Source: Aquimarina longa SW024 (GTDB taxonomy: Bacteria > Bacteroidota > Bacteroidia > Flavobacteriales > Flavobacteriaceae). From it: a stretch of DNA of 64,000 nucleotides. The stretch lies in NCBI RefSeq assembly GCF_001401755.1, contig NZ_AVQK01000018.1, forward strand, positions 168,580 to 232,579. Direction: 5' to 3'. A model generated the notes under the pieces. It worked only from the letters and a program-made list of their open reading frames with translations, searched no databases and was not told the origin of the DNA. Shown here one piece after another: positions 35,061 to 45,751 of the stretch. The translations under genes were made by a program, and so were the position numbers. Numbering within the stretch: position 1 is the first letter of the stretch; each line of letters starts with the position of its first letter.

Positions 35061-36506
35061 ATGGAGAAGATTATTGACGAAAGTAAACAGGGACAATCCC
35101 TTGTCCTTGGTCACAACAAAGAAAACCAACGTAAGCTTTTTATAGAAAGTTACGGCTGCCAAATGAATTTTAGTGATAGTGAAATTGTCGCTTCTATCTT
35201 GGCTAAAGAAGGTTTTAATACTACGCAAAACCTAGAAGATGCAGATTTGGTTTTGGTTAACACTTGTTCTATAAGAGAAAAAGCAGAGCAAACCGTTAGA
35301 AAAAGATTAGAAAAATACAATGCTGTAAAGAGAATCAATCCAAAAATGAAAGTTGGAGTTTTAGGCTGTATGGCAGAGCGTTTAAAAAGTAAGTTTTTGG
35401 AAGAAGAAAAGATAGTTGATCTTGTTGTAGGACCAGATGCTTATAAAGATCTTCCTAATCTGATTGAAGAAGTTGATGCAGGACGTAATGCTGTGAATGT
35501 AGTCCTTTCTAAAGAAGAGACCTATGGAGATATCTCCCCTGTTCGCTTACAAAGTAATGGGGTATCTGCTTTCGTTTCTATAACTAGAGGGTGTGATAAT
35601 ATGTGTACGTTCTGCGTAGTACCTTTTACCAGAGGAAGAGAACGTAGTCGTGATCCCCAAAGTATTCTTGAAGAAATAGACAACTTAGTTGCTAATAAAT
35701 ATAAAGAGATTACACTATTAGGTCAAAATGTAGATAGTTATTTATGGTATGGTGGTGGACTGAAAAAAGATTTTGAAAAAGCTACTGATTTTGAAAAAGC
35801 TACTGCAGTAAATTTTTCAAAACTTTTAGATATGACAGCCGAAAGATATCCAAAACTACGCATTCGGTTTTCTACATCAAACCCTCAAGATATGACGTTA
35901 GATGTCATCAAGATTATGGCTAAACATAAAAATATATGCAAGCATATTCATCTCCCTATCCAAAGTGGAAGTGACCGTATTCTTTCTGAAATGAATCGCT
36001 TACATACTAGGCAAGAATATATTGATTTAGTCGATAATATTAAAAAACTGATCCCTGATTGCGCTATAACTCAGGATATGATTATTGGTTTTCCTACTGA
36101 AACAGAAAAAGACCACCAAGATACACTATCACTATTAGAACATATAAAATATGAACATGGGTACATGTATGCGTATTCCGAAAGACCTGGCACATTAGCT
36201 GAACGCAAACTGGAAGATGATGTACCAGAAGAAACAAAAAAAAGAAGATTAGCCGAGGTTATAAAATCACAACGTAGACATAGTGCATACAGACATCAAA
36301 CCTATATCGGAAAAACTTTTGAGGTACTAATAGAAAAAGAATCTAAGAAATCAGATGCACATTGGAGTGGAAGAACTACAAAAAATATTGTAGCAATATT
36401 TCCTAAAGAAGATTACAAGATTGGAGACTTTATAATGGTTCGTATTGATGAATGTACTAGCGCTACTTTACTTGGTCACGCTATTGGATATTCTGACAAT
36501 AATTAA
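35061..36506 (+). CDS. miaB: tRNA-2-methylthio-N6-dimethylallyladenosine synthase
   Basis: 481 aa. The N-terminal methylthiotransferase domain has YGCQMNFSDSE, NTCSIREKAE and LGCMAER, the three cysteines of the auxiliary cluster. The radical SAM motif is GCDNMCTFC near residue 178, followed by VPFTRGRERSRD. A C-terminal TRAM domain closes the protein. It methylthiolates A37 of tRNAs reading UNN codons. A duplicated DFEKAT in the insertion near residue 240 is encoded by an exact 18-bp tandem repeat. Confidence 0.95.
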   Translation: MEKIIDESKQGQSLVLGHNKENQRKLFIESYGCQMNFSDSEIVASILAKEGFNTTQNLEDADLVLVNTCSIREKAEQTVRKRLEKYNAVKRINPKMKVGVLGCMAERLKSKFLEEEKIVDLVVGPDAYKDLPNLIEEVDAGRNAVNVVLSKEETYGDISPVRLQSNGVSAFVSITRGCDNMCTFCVVPFTRGRERSRDPQSILEEIDNLVANKYKEITLLGQNVDSYLWYGGGLKKDFEKATDFEKATAVNFSKLLDMTAERYPKLRIRFSTSNPQDMTLDVIKIMAKHKNICKHIHLPIQSGSDRILSEMNRLHTRQEYIDLVDNIKKLIPDCAITQDMIIGFPTETEKDHQDTLSLLEHIKYEHGYMYAYSERPGTLAERKLEDDVPEETKKRRLAEVIKSQRRHSAYRHQTYIGKTFEVLIEKESKKSDAHWSGRTTKNIVAIFPKEDYKIGDFIMVRIDECTSATLLGHAIGYSDNN

Positions 36507-36560
36507 CTATGTCTTTTGCTATACTATATAAAGAACAAAAAAACTAATACGTTTACATAA

Positions 36561-37820
36561 ATGGAATCAGTTCAAGCCATAAAGCAACGATTCGGAATCA
36601 TAGGAAATGAACCCAAACTAAACCGCTCGGTAGAGAAAGCTATTCAGGTTGCTCCTACTGATATCTCAGTTTTAGTGACTGGGGAAAGTGGTGTAGGTAA
36701 AGAAAGTATTCCTAAAATAATACATTCCTTATCTCATCGCAAACATGGTAAGTATATTGCTGTGAACTGTGGTGCAATCCCTGAAGGAACTATAGATAGT
36801 GAGCTTTTTGGACACGAAAAAGGAGCTTTTACAGGAGCTACACAAACTCGAAATGGATATTTTGAAGTTGCTAATGGAGGAACTATTTTTCTTGATGAAG
36901 TAGGAGAATTACCTCTTACCACCCAAGTACGCCTGTTAAGAGTACTAGAAAACGGTGAATTCATAAAAGTAGGATCTTCAAAAGTACAAAAAACAGATGT
37001 TCGCATTGTGGCAGCTACTAATGTGAATATGTTTGAAGCTATTAAGAAAGGGAAATTTAGAGAAGATCTATATTACCGTCTTAGTACTATAGAAATTCTT
37101 CTTCCACCGTTGAGAAATCGCAAAGAAGATATCCATCTATTATTTAGAAAATTTGCTTCTGACTTTGCTATGAAGTATAAGATGCCAACAATCCGATTAA
37201 GTGATGATGCCGTTTTATTATTAGAAAAATATCATTGGAGTGGTAATATCAGACAATTACGCAACATTGCGGAGCAAATTTCAGTCCTTGAACAAAACAG
37301 AACTATATCAGGAGCTACATTACATGGATATTTACCTAATATGGGTAGCAATTTGCCAGCAGTAATTTCTGCAGATAAAAAAGAAAGTGATTTTAGCAAT
37401 GAAAGAGAGATCTTATATAAAGTACTTTTTGATATGAAAAGCGACCTTAATGATCTCAAAAAATTAACTATGGAGTTAATGCAAAATGGCAATAATCAAC
37501 AAGTGCAAAAAGATAATGAAGGACTGATTCAAAAAATATATAGAGAAGAAGAGGAAGAAAAAATACATTTTGAAAAACCAAAACCTACTACAACTGAAGT
37601 ATTACAAATACCTGCTCCTCAAACTCCTATAAAAGAGGATGACAAGTATCATTTTGCAGAAGAAATTGAAGAAGAGGAAACTTTATCTTTACATGATAAA
37701 GAACTAGAATTAATTAAAAAATCTTTAGAACGCCATAGAGGCAAGCGTAAAGCTGCTGCAGAAGAGTTAGGAATTAGTGAACGTACATTATATAGAAAAA
37801 TCAAACAATACGACCTCTAA
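36561..37820 (+). CDS. Sigma-54-dependent transcriptional activator without receiver domain
   Basis: 419 aa. The AAA+ domain starts almost at the N-terminus: GESGVGKES (Walker A) near residue 40, GAFTGA near 90 for sigma-54 contact, and GTIFLDEVGELP (Walker B). A long acidic, low-complexity linker around residues 320-375 joins a Fis-type helix-turn-helix at the C-terminus (GKRKAAAEELGISERTLYRK). There is no receiver or sensor domain, so its control must come from elsewhere. It is encoded 54 bp after miaB, and the closely spaced lptE suggests a shared transcript. Confidence 0.92.
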   Translation: MESVQAIKQRFGIIGNEPKLNRSVEKAIQVAPTDISVLVTGESGVGKESIPKIIHSLSHRKHGKYIAVNCGAIPEGTIDSELFGHEKGAFTGATQTRNGYFEVANGGTIFLDEVGELPLTTQVRLLRVLENGEFIKVGSSKVQKTDVRIVAATNVNMFEAIKKGKFREDLYYRLSTIEILLPPLRNRKEDIHLLFRKFASDFAMKYKMPTIRLSDDAVLLLEKYHWSGNIRQLRNIAEQISVLEQNRTISGATLHGYLPNMGSNLPAVISADKKESDFSNEREILYKVLFDMKSDLNDLKKLTMELMQNGNNQQVQKDNEGLIQKIYREEEEEKIHFEKPKPTTTEVLQIPAPQTPIKEDDKYHFAEEIEEEETLSLHDKELELIKKSLERHRGKRKAAAEELGISERTLYRKIKQYDL

Positions 37821-37880
37821 GTAATTATAAATTCAGAATGCAGAATCATGAATTTTAAAAGTAAGCATACCAAAAAACTA

Positions 37881-38387
37881 ATGAAAAAATTAAAATATAG
37901 TATAGCAGGATTAATTACATTAGTCCTGTTGCAAGGATGTGGTGCATATTCATTTACAGGAACAAATATTTCTCCTGACACAAAAACATTTCAGGTTAAT
38001 TTTTTTCAAAATCAGTCTCCTAGAGTCTTTCCAGGAGCTGATCAATTATTTACTAATCAGTTACAGGATTTAATCCTTAATCAAACAAATCTTAGTTTAA
38101 CAACATCTGGAGGAGATATCATATATGAAGGAGAAATCGTACAAGACTATGTTTCTCCTAACACAGCAACATCAGATCTAAAAGCTGCACAAAACAGATT
38201 AACTATTGCTATAAAAATGCGATTTTATGACTCAAAAGACCCTGAACAAGATCTAGATCAACAATTTTCATTTTTCTTTGACTATCCTGCTTCTCAATCA
38301 GAAAACACCATAAGAGATCAAGCACTTGATATTATTTTCGAAAGAATTACGCAAGATATGTTTAATGCAACACTTGCTAGGTGGTAA
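37881..38387 (+). CDS. lptE: LptE-like lipopolysaccharide-assembly lipoprotein
   Basis: 168 aa from the Met of MKKLKYSIAGL (37881). An earlier in-frame Met would extend the basic n-region by 11 residues. The signal ends with the lipobox LLQGC, and CGAYSFTGTNIS plus the beta-strand-rich body match the LptE (DUF4292-unrelated) lipoprotein family seen in Flavobacteria. LptE plugs LptD in the outer membrane for lipopolysaccharide delivery. Its downstream neighbours are a helical protein and secG. Confidence 0.88.
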   Translation: MKKLKYSIAGLITLVLLQGCGAYSFTGTNISPDTKTFQVNFFQNQSPRVFPGADQLFTNQLQDLILNQTNLSLTTSGGDIIYEGEIVQDYVSPNTATSDLKAAQNRLTIAIKMRFYDSKDPEQDLDQQFSFFFDYPASQSENTIRDQALDIIFERITQDMFNATLARW

Positions 38388-38533
38388 TTTTGCTATTCTA
38401 ATGTAAGGGCTGTACATCGTTTTTAATCACATAAAAAGCTTCTATAGAAATCAATATGAAAAATTCTAAAATTCAGAGTTTTATGTATTTTTGAAATCAG
38501 TTCTCGATAATATACTATAATAATTAACAAAAT

Positions 38534-39421
38534 TTGAATACTAAAGAGCTTTCATATCTACTTCAGAATCCTGCTATACTAAATAAAGAGCAAGCAACTG
38601 CTTTGGAAAAAATCATTCTAACATTTCCTTATTTTCAATCAGTACGCGCATTGTTATTAAAATCTTTAAAAGATCAAGAAAGTTTTAGATACAATCAAGA
38701 ATTAAAAACTACGGCAGCATACACCACGGATCGTAGTGTTTTATTTGACTTTATTACTTCTGATCTTTTTAAAAAAAATGTAAATTCTAAAGAAGAAAAG
38801 AAACATACGTCTGACATAAAAGTTATTGATCCAGAAGAGATTAGAGCACTTCCAAGAATGGACATGGATGATGCTGTAAGGATGAAAATAACAGAGGCAG
38901 AAGATGTTCTTGACCCTTATTTATTCTCTACAAAAAAAGAGGATAATACTCTAAAACAGTCTGAAATCAAAAAAACTAAAACTCCTGAAGAGATATTAAA
39001 AATTGATAGACCTCTGGATTTTAATAAAAAAGAAACCCATTCTTTTACAGAATGGATGAAACTAACCTCCTTAACTCCGGTAGACAGAAATATTGATCAA
39101 GAGAGAACAGAAAATAATGAGGGAAATTTAAATAAATTATTAGATAAAAAAGATAAATTCAATTTAATTGATGAATTTATAGCTAATAATCCCAAAATAC
39201 AGCCTGCTGCAAAAAATGCTCCTACACGTAATATTGCTAAAGAAAACCCCATTACTGAAGATGAATTAATGACCGAAACTTTAGCTCGGGTATATCTTGC
39301 TCAAAAAAATTACAAAAAAGCGATACAAGCATACAATATATTAATTTTGAAAAATCCCAAAAAAAGTGGTTTCTTTGCAGACCAAATTCGAGCAATAAAG
39401 AAATTACAAGAAAATAAATAA
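38534..39421 (+). CDS. Conserved flavobacterial hypothetical protein with TPR-like end
   Basis: 295 aa starting at TTG (38534), because no ATG precedes the well-structured N-terminus NTKELSYLLQNPAILNKEQA. A charged, probably disordered middle (residues 90-225) is followed by a TPR-like pair, TETLARVYLAQKNYKKAIQA then YNILILKNPKKSGFFADQI. It ends 10 bp before secG. The position between lptE and secG is typical of Flavobacteria, and the function is unknown. Confidence 0.85.
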   Translation: MNTKELSYLLQNPAILNKEQATALEKIILTFPYFQSVRALLLKSLKDQESFRYNQELKTTAAYTTDRSVLFDFITSDLFKKNVNSKEEKKHTSDIKVIDPEEIRALPRMDMDDAVRMKITEAEDVLDPYLFSTKKEDNTLKQSEIKKTKTPEEILKIDRPLDFNKKETHSFTEWMKLTSLTPVDRNIDQERTENNEGNLNKLLDKKDKFNLIDEFIANNPKIQPAAKNAPTRNIAKENPITEDELMTETLARVYLAQKNYKKAIQAYNILILKNPKKSGFFADQIRAIKKLQENK

Positions 39422-39431
39422 AAATATACTA

Positions 39432-39761
39432 ATGACAACGTTCTCAATCTTTTTAATACTAATCGTTATCGTATCTTTCTTACTAGTAATAGTAATCATG
39501 GTACAAAACCCTAAAGGAGGTGGATTATCTTCTTCTTTTGGAGGAGGTGGAACACAACAATTAGGTGGTGTAAAAAAGACCACTGACTTTTTAGATAAAA
39601 GTACATGGATCTTAGCTACATTATTATTGGTTCTAATATTATTATCTAATATCGATATAATGGGAGGTAGTTCTATCCAAGAATCAAAAGTAAATACCGA
39701 AGATATTCAAATTGAAGCTCCGGTAACTCCTACTCCATCAAAAAATGATGACAAAGAGTAA
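39432..39761 (+). CDS. secG: Preprotein translocase subunit SecG
   Basis: 109 aa. Two membrane helices (FSIFLILIVIVSFLLVIVIM and STWILATLLLVLILLS) flank the conserved Gly-rich loop VQNPKGGGLSSSFGGGG. SecG assists SecYE in export. The hydrophilic tail is typical for Bacteroidota. A hairpin terminator follows. Confidence 0.95.
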   Translation: MTTFSIFLILIVIVSFLLVIVIMVQNPKGGGLSSSFGGGGTQQLGGVKKTTDFLDKSTWILATLLLVLILLSNIDIMGGSSIQESKVNTEDIQIEAPVTPTPSKNDDKE

Positions 39762-39784
39762 TCTCTCTTTTTTTAAATAATTAC

Positions 39785-39818
39785 AAAAATGTCGACTTGT
39801 CATATAGTCGGCATTTTT
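39785..39818 (+). terminator. Intrinsic terminator after secG
   Basis: AAAAATGTCGACT (39785-39797) pairs with AGTCGGCATTTTT (39806-39818), with one G-T pair, and continues into T residues. Confidence 0.8.
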
Positions 39819-39826
39819 TGTTTCAA

Positions 39827-39858
39827 TTTGTCAGTATCATCCCACTGGCATAATTTCT
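39827..39858 (+). promoter_or_regulatory. Candidate promoter for groESL
   Basis: TTTG (39827-39830), 20 bases, then TAATTTCT (39851-39858) resembles the Bacteroidota consensus with changes in the -7 box. It lies 56 bp before groES. I saw no CIRCE operator. Confidence 0.45.
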
Positions 39859-39913
39859 GAAATAGTAGTCTTCAAAGATTTCATTTTAATTTTAACAAAA
39901 AAAACAATTCATA

Positions 39914-40189
39914 ATGGGAGTAAACATTAAACCTCTTTCAGACCGTGTGGTTGTAGAGCCACTTCCTGCAGAGACGCAAACAGCATCAGGATTATTTATT
40001 CCTGACTCAGCTCAGGAAAAACAACAAAAAGGTAAAGTAGCTGCTGTAGGTAGCGGTAAAAAAGATCACGATATGACAGTTAAAGTTGGTGACACTGTAC
40101 TTTACGGTAAATATGCAGGTACCGAATTAAAATTAGATGGAAATGATTATATAATCATGCGTGAGGATGATATCCTTGCTATCGTATAA
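39914..40189 (+). CDS. groES: Co-chaperonin GroES
   Basis: 91 aa, the normal length. PLSDRVVVEPLPAE near the start, GLFIPDSAQEKQQKG for the mobile loop region, and VLYGKYAGTELKLDG near the end are standard for GroES. It caps GroEL and is encoded first in the operon. Confidence 0.97.
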   Translation: MGVNIKPLSDRVVVEPLPAETQTASGLFIPDSAQEKQQKGKVAAVGSGKKDHDMTVKVGDTVLYGKYAGTELKLDGNDYIIMREDDILAIV

Positions 40190-40302
40190 GAAAATCTCAA
40201 TTCAATAATCACAAAAAACAAATCCTAAGATTATAGTATTTAATTAGTTTCACTAAAATATTTTGGAATTAGAATAGTATAATTCGAAGTTTAATTTTTT
40301 AA

Positions 40303-41951
<1,649 letters not shown>

Positions 41952-41952
<1 letters not shown>

Positions 41953-41975
41953 CGGTGAGCCACCGCAGGCTTTTT
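41952..41975 (+). terminator. Terminator starting in the groEL stop codon
   Basis: GCGGTG (41952-41957) and CACCGC (41961-41966) form a stem with an AGC loop, followed by CTTTTTATTT. The first stem base is the last base of the groEL stop codon. Confidence 0.7.
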
Positions 41976-42035
41976 ATTTAGTTGGTTTATGGATCAAAAT
42001 CATATGCAATTAAATTATTTATATCACCTGAAAAT

Positions 42036-42073
42036 AACAAAAACCATCTCATTAACTCGAGATGGTTTTTGTT
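42036..42073. terminator. Bidirectional terminator between groEL and the orphan protein
   Basis: AACAAAAACCATCTC (42036-42050) and GAGATGGTTTTTGTT (42059-42073) form a perfect 15-bp stem with an 8-nt loop, and T-rich runs follow on both strands. It serves the convergent genes on either side. Confidence 0.85.
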
Positions 42074-42104
42074 ATTATTAATATTTCTATAAAAAAACTT
42101 TAAG

Positions 42105-43772
42105 TTATCTTACTCTTTCAATAAATGTAGTTATATTATCTCTACGTAAAGAAACATTATTATTATCTCCATTTGTGTTTGTTGCATCTGCATATGTTTT
42201 TATGATCTTTACCATTACAGAAATATTAGCATCTACTGCATTAAGTATTCCTGTATTAGCTATATCTCTTAAAAAAAATCCCGTAGTAGTCTTTGTCTCT
42301 ACTCCAAAAATATTCTCAATTTTTGTAAAACTAAATACTTCTCCCGATGGAAATAATTGTGTTTCTATAAATGTAGACTCGTCAATTATACCATCAATAG
42401 TCAAATCTTCACGAGCTATTATTAGAACTGAATCTACTGGATTTGCTCCACTCGCAGAAGTAGAAAAAAAGCCATTATTAATTTTCATTCTATATTCATA
42501 TCGTACAGATGTTGGATTCTGTGACCCTGTCGTTGCATGAAAAAAAGTGATATACTTTCCTGCTACTGTTAATCTACTTGCTCCAGCATTATTAAAAGCA
42601 CCAATTATCCCATTTCCTCCATCATATGATGTCTCTTGTGTTATTAAAGCTGATAAATTTAATTGTGGGTTAATATTATAACTATAAACTTTAATATTTA
42701 CAAAATTTTGTAAAGCTAACTTTTCAACTTCATTACTTGAATTAATCATCAATACACTGTCATTAAAACTTCCATTAGCAAGACCTGTTAACTTTATTTT
42801 CACAAAGGTTACTAGTTTTGAAATCAGATTCCCTATTATCGTATTTCCAATATTTAATACATTGTTTACACTATGCCCTCCTATATCTAGATTCGCTCCT
42901 AATACAATATTATTACTCCCACTTCCATTACCTGAAACCGTATTTCCTCCTACATAAACATTATTCTCTCCGAGAACTCTACTTGTAGCTGCCTTAGCAC
43001 CAATTACAACATTATTATTTGAATTATTATTTCCATTTGTTCCCAATCCAGAAAGCGCAGCCTGACCTATAATAACATTATCATTACCCACACCATCTAG
43101 TATAGTTTCTTTACCTACTACAACGTTTCTAGCTCCTCTGGTTTCTCCTGTTGAATCCGGAACCTCTTTAGTTCCTAACAGAATATTAGAATCATCAGAT
43201 TGTGCATCTTTTAAATCATCTATTGTCAAAGCAATAGTCCCTATATCTGAGACAATAATACCTTCTCTAGTAACAGAAAAGAAATAACTTTTAAAGTTAG
43301 ATAGAGAAAGATTAGCCGTGATTTTATAAAAAATTATAGAGCCTTGTTCAAAAGTTGGGTTTTCATTTTTGTCACAGTAAAAATTCCCTTTTGAATTCTG
43401 AAACTCATCATTATCCATAATCTGACCAAAAATTCCTTTAGGGTCTAATCTAGAATTTCTTTTACTTCTATCAATTCCAAAAAAATATTCTCCTTTTGTA
43501 TTTTTTGAAACTAAATAAGTATTAGGGTTAAAATATAGATTAGCTCCAGAAAAATCATCAGGTAATTGATCTGTATATATAAACGTACTATATGTAGTAA
43601 ATTGGCGAATTGCACTTGTCTTCTGCTCCAAATTATAATAATTACTCTGAATATTTAAAAGCGACTCAGAGTGATTTTCATAAATTGGGATTATCTCATT
43701 TTTAACTATTTGTCTTGCTCCTATACCAATAGTTCCTTTACCTCTTTTTATTAAAAATCTTCGTTTTGCCAT
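42105..43772 (-). CDS. Orphan protein with YadA/tail-fibre-like NxxIG repeats
   Basis: 555 aa with no signal peptide or membrane segment. Residues about 212-312 contain repeated turns such as NVVVGKETI, NVIIGQAAL, NVVIGAKAA, NVYVGGNTV and NIVLGANLD. This spacing resembles the left-handed beta-roll of YadA-type heads and of phage tail fibres. The N-terminus (MAKRRFLIKRGKGTIGIG) is basic, and the C-terminal 200 residues look like mixed beta structure with no known domain. It is alone, flanked by a terminator and a 277-bp gap. It could be a tail-fibre-like or secreted adhesive protein. Uncertain. Confidence 0.75.
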   Translation of the reverse strand: MAKRRFLIKRGKGTIGIGARQIVKNEIIPIYENHSESLLNIQSNYYNLEQKTSAIRQFTTYSTFIYTDQLPDDFSGANLYFNPNTYLVSKNTKGEYFFGIDRSKRNSRLDPKGIFGQIMDNDEFQNSKGNFYCDKNENPTFEQGSIIFYKITANLSLSNFKSYFFSVTREGIIVSDIGTIALTIDDLKDAQSDDSNILLGTKEVPDSTGETRGARNVVVGKETILDGVGNDNVIIGQAALSGLGTNGNNNSNNNVVIGAKAATSRVLGENNVYVGGNTVSGNGSGSNNIVLGANLDIGGHSVNNVLNIGNTIIGNLISKLVTFVKIKLTGLANGSFNDSVLMINSSNEVEKLALQNFVNIKVYSYNINPQLNLSALITQETSYDGGNGIIGAFNNAGASRLTVAGKYITFFHATTGSQNPTSVRYEYRMKINNGFFSTSASGANPVDSVLIIAREDLTIDGIIDESTFIETQLFPSGEVFSFTKIENIFGVETKTTTGFFLRDIANTGILNAVDANISVMVKIIKTYADATNTNGDNNNVSLRRDNITTFIERVR

Positions 43773-44049
43773 AACTTAACTTGGTTGAAATTCTTTATAA
43801 TCATATTCAAAAACTACAATTTAGCTGGCACAACCTATAATACGATTAGTAAATCATAACTTGAAGAGAGGAGACTAAAAAATGTGACCATAAATGTATA
43901 TTATCACTAGCGATATAAATTCCTATTTCTGTCCCTATTTAAACCAGACAATTATTAATAAAAATGTCTATAAAAAGTAAAAAAAAATGTAATCCATTCA
44001 AAAAAAACGAATGACGGTTTAATAGCAATATTATATGCCCCTTTAATAC

Positions 44050-45540
44050 TCATGGTACTCTAGAATATTTTTTCATGATATTTTCGACTAATATAGCTGT
44101 CTTTTCATGCTTCTCTTTAACTAATAAACGCTTAGGGGGAGCCATTCTCGACTTACAATCATCTAATGAGCAAGACTCGCAGGTAACCCCTACTTTTTCT
44201 TTTAATATTTTTGTATCATTTACAAAACTAATCTTTTTTTCTAGAGTAGAAGATTTCAAAAATCCAATACCGATACTACGATAATACTCCTTCTTAAAAG
44301 GGTCCTTTGTCGCTGAGGTAAACACCAAATATTGTTGATCTGTATCTGCATAATCAGAGATCTGGATATTAAATGCATAATTCAACTCTTCGTTAGCTAC
44401 ACGTTGTAAAATTTTTATAGCCATCCATCGCCTACAATAATGCTCATTAACCTCATTAGCATGAGGTTGTTGCTGATGCGTAATATGTAACTCTTTAACC
44501 AAGTTAAACTTCTCTGCTCCTAACTTATGGGTAAACCTAAGAAAAAACACATTTTGCATTCCAAAATCTTTAGGTAATATATTAGTTAGTCGTTGATAAA
44601 AAGACTCTGGAGAAGCATTATACAATCCCATTATTTTATGAAAAGCTTTCTCAGAAAACCGTTTCATAGAAAACAACTCTTTAAGGTGTTCTTTTAAATG
44701 ATTTCTAGGAATAATTAATGCTCCTGCAAAATACGATGCGTAAAAATTATGCAATACTTCTTCAAAATTATCATATTTGATCCATGAAAAGGTGTAAGGC
44801 CTCTCTACAATTTCTAAGTATTGATATCCTAATTCTTTAGCATAAATAAAAGTTTTCTGAGCTTCATCTACTCGATCAGATAATAATAATGTTTTAGTAG
44901 ATGGTACAAAAACAGATCTCAAATTATCCAACTCTTCTTGTTTTGGAATACCAGCTTCATTAATGATATAGCCATATTCCTCTTTCAGAATTTCTTCTAA
45001 CTCTACAGAAGTAATTTTTCCTGTAAAATCCAATTGATAAGAATTAGCAAATTTTATGACTTTATCTTCAAGATCTTTAAAAAAGTTATTATGTGCTTCT
45101 TGATAAGATCGCAAAGAAGCAAGATAAAAACCTTCGCGGCTCATATTATAATGCTGTGCGATTTCGATAATAGTACTAATAAACGCATTAACCTTAGAAG
45201 GCGCATTAGCAATGATATCAATTAAATCGCTTTGTTGTATTCCAAATAATTCTAATGGTATCTCATCTAATATTCCTGACTGTAAAATCTCACCTATTGG
45301 AGCTAGGTTTTTATCCAGTTTTAGAGAGACTAGATGATCATAAGACACCTCTAATGCAGCTGCCAGTTTAATAATCTTGTCTGTTTTAGGGTATTTTTTT
45401 CCTTTCTCTATTTCATTTAGATATGATTTAGAAAGTCCACACAACTTAGACAAACCAAAAAGAGACAAATCTTTTTCTGTCCGTATCTGCTTGATTTTTA
45501 GTCCAAAAATAAGTCTTATATATTCTTCTGCTATTGCCAT
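44050..45540 (-). CDS. PrpR/RamB/ScfR-type regulator (XRE plus DUF2083)
   Basis: 496 aa from MAIAEEYIRLIFGLKI (45540). A longer frame adds 18 residues and runs toward the operator. The XRE domain is at residues 9-65 (SLFGLSKLCGLSKSYLNEIE). Next comes an ImmA/IrrE-like region without the HExxH motif, and the C-terminus has CESCSLDDC (Cys454, Cys457, Cys462), a cluster also found in mycobacterial PrpR, which binds an iron-sulfur cluster and acyl-CoA. RamB and ScfR relatives control acetate and glyoxylate metabolism. Divergent position to aceB and aceA makes it their likely regulator. Confidence 0.88.
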   Translation of the reverse strand: MAIAEEYIRLIFGLKIKQIRTEKDLSLFGLSKLCGLSKSYLNEIEKGKKYPKTDKIIKLAAALEVSYDHLVSLKLDKNLAPIGEILQSGILDEIPLELFGIQQSDLIDIIANAPSKVNAFISTIIEIAQHYNMSREGFYLASLRSYQEAHNNFFKDLEDKVIKFANSYQLDFTGKITSVELEEILKEEYGYIINEAGIPKQEELDNLRSVFVPSTKTLLLSDRVDEAQKTFIYAKELGYQYLEIVERPYTFSWIKYDNFEEVLHNFYASYFAGALIIPRNHLKEHLKELFSMKRFSEKAFHKIMGLYNASPESFYQRLTNILPKDFGMQNVFFLRFTHKLGAEKFNLVKELHITHQQQPHANEVNEHYCRRWMAIKILQRVANEELNYAFNIQISDYADTDQQYLVFTSATKDPFKKEYYRSIGIGFLKSSTLEKKISFVNDTKILKEKVGVTCESCSLDDCKSRMAPPKRLLVKEKHEKTAILVENIMKKYSRVP

Positions 45541-45586
45541 AAGATCAAAAATACCATTTTTTGCGTAAACAATGAAAAAAATAAAT

Positions 45587-45609
45587 GTTCGCATTTAGCG
45601 AACGTTCGC
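45587..45609. promoter_or_regulatory. GTTCGC palindrome, probable operator for the divergent regulator and aceB
   Basis: GTTCGC (45587-45592), ATTTA, GCGAAC (45598-45603), then GTTCGC again (45604-45609) lie between the regulator start and aceB. It is an exact 6-bp inverted repeat with an added direct copy. A TTTGCGTAAA sequence near 45560 is a possible second site. Confidence 0.6.
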
Positions 45610-45661
45610 TTGTTTTATAAAAAACTTTTTTATACTATTGTTATCTCAAACGATAATAGTT

Positions 45662-45727
45662 ATGGAAGCTCATAATGGGCATTTAAGAAAAATCATCATT
45701 GGCAGGCGCATCACATCAATGGATTAA
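45662..45727 (+). CDS. Possible leader peptide upstream of aceB
   Basis: ATG at 45662 opens a 21-codon frame (MEAHNGHLRKIIIGRRITS then MD) that ends 24 bp before aceB. It could be an upstream leader that affects aceB expression. Nothing beyond position supports it. Confidence 0.2.
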   Translation: MEAHNGHLRKIIIGRRITSMD

Positions 45728-45751
45728 CCAGTCATTTAAACTTTTAAACAG

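Noticed and set aside
39860..39913. A CIRCE heat-shock operator upstream of groES
   Set aside because: No TTAGCACTC-N9-GAGTGCTAA-like repeat is found.
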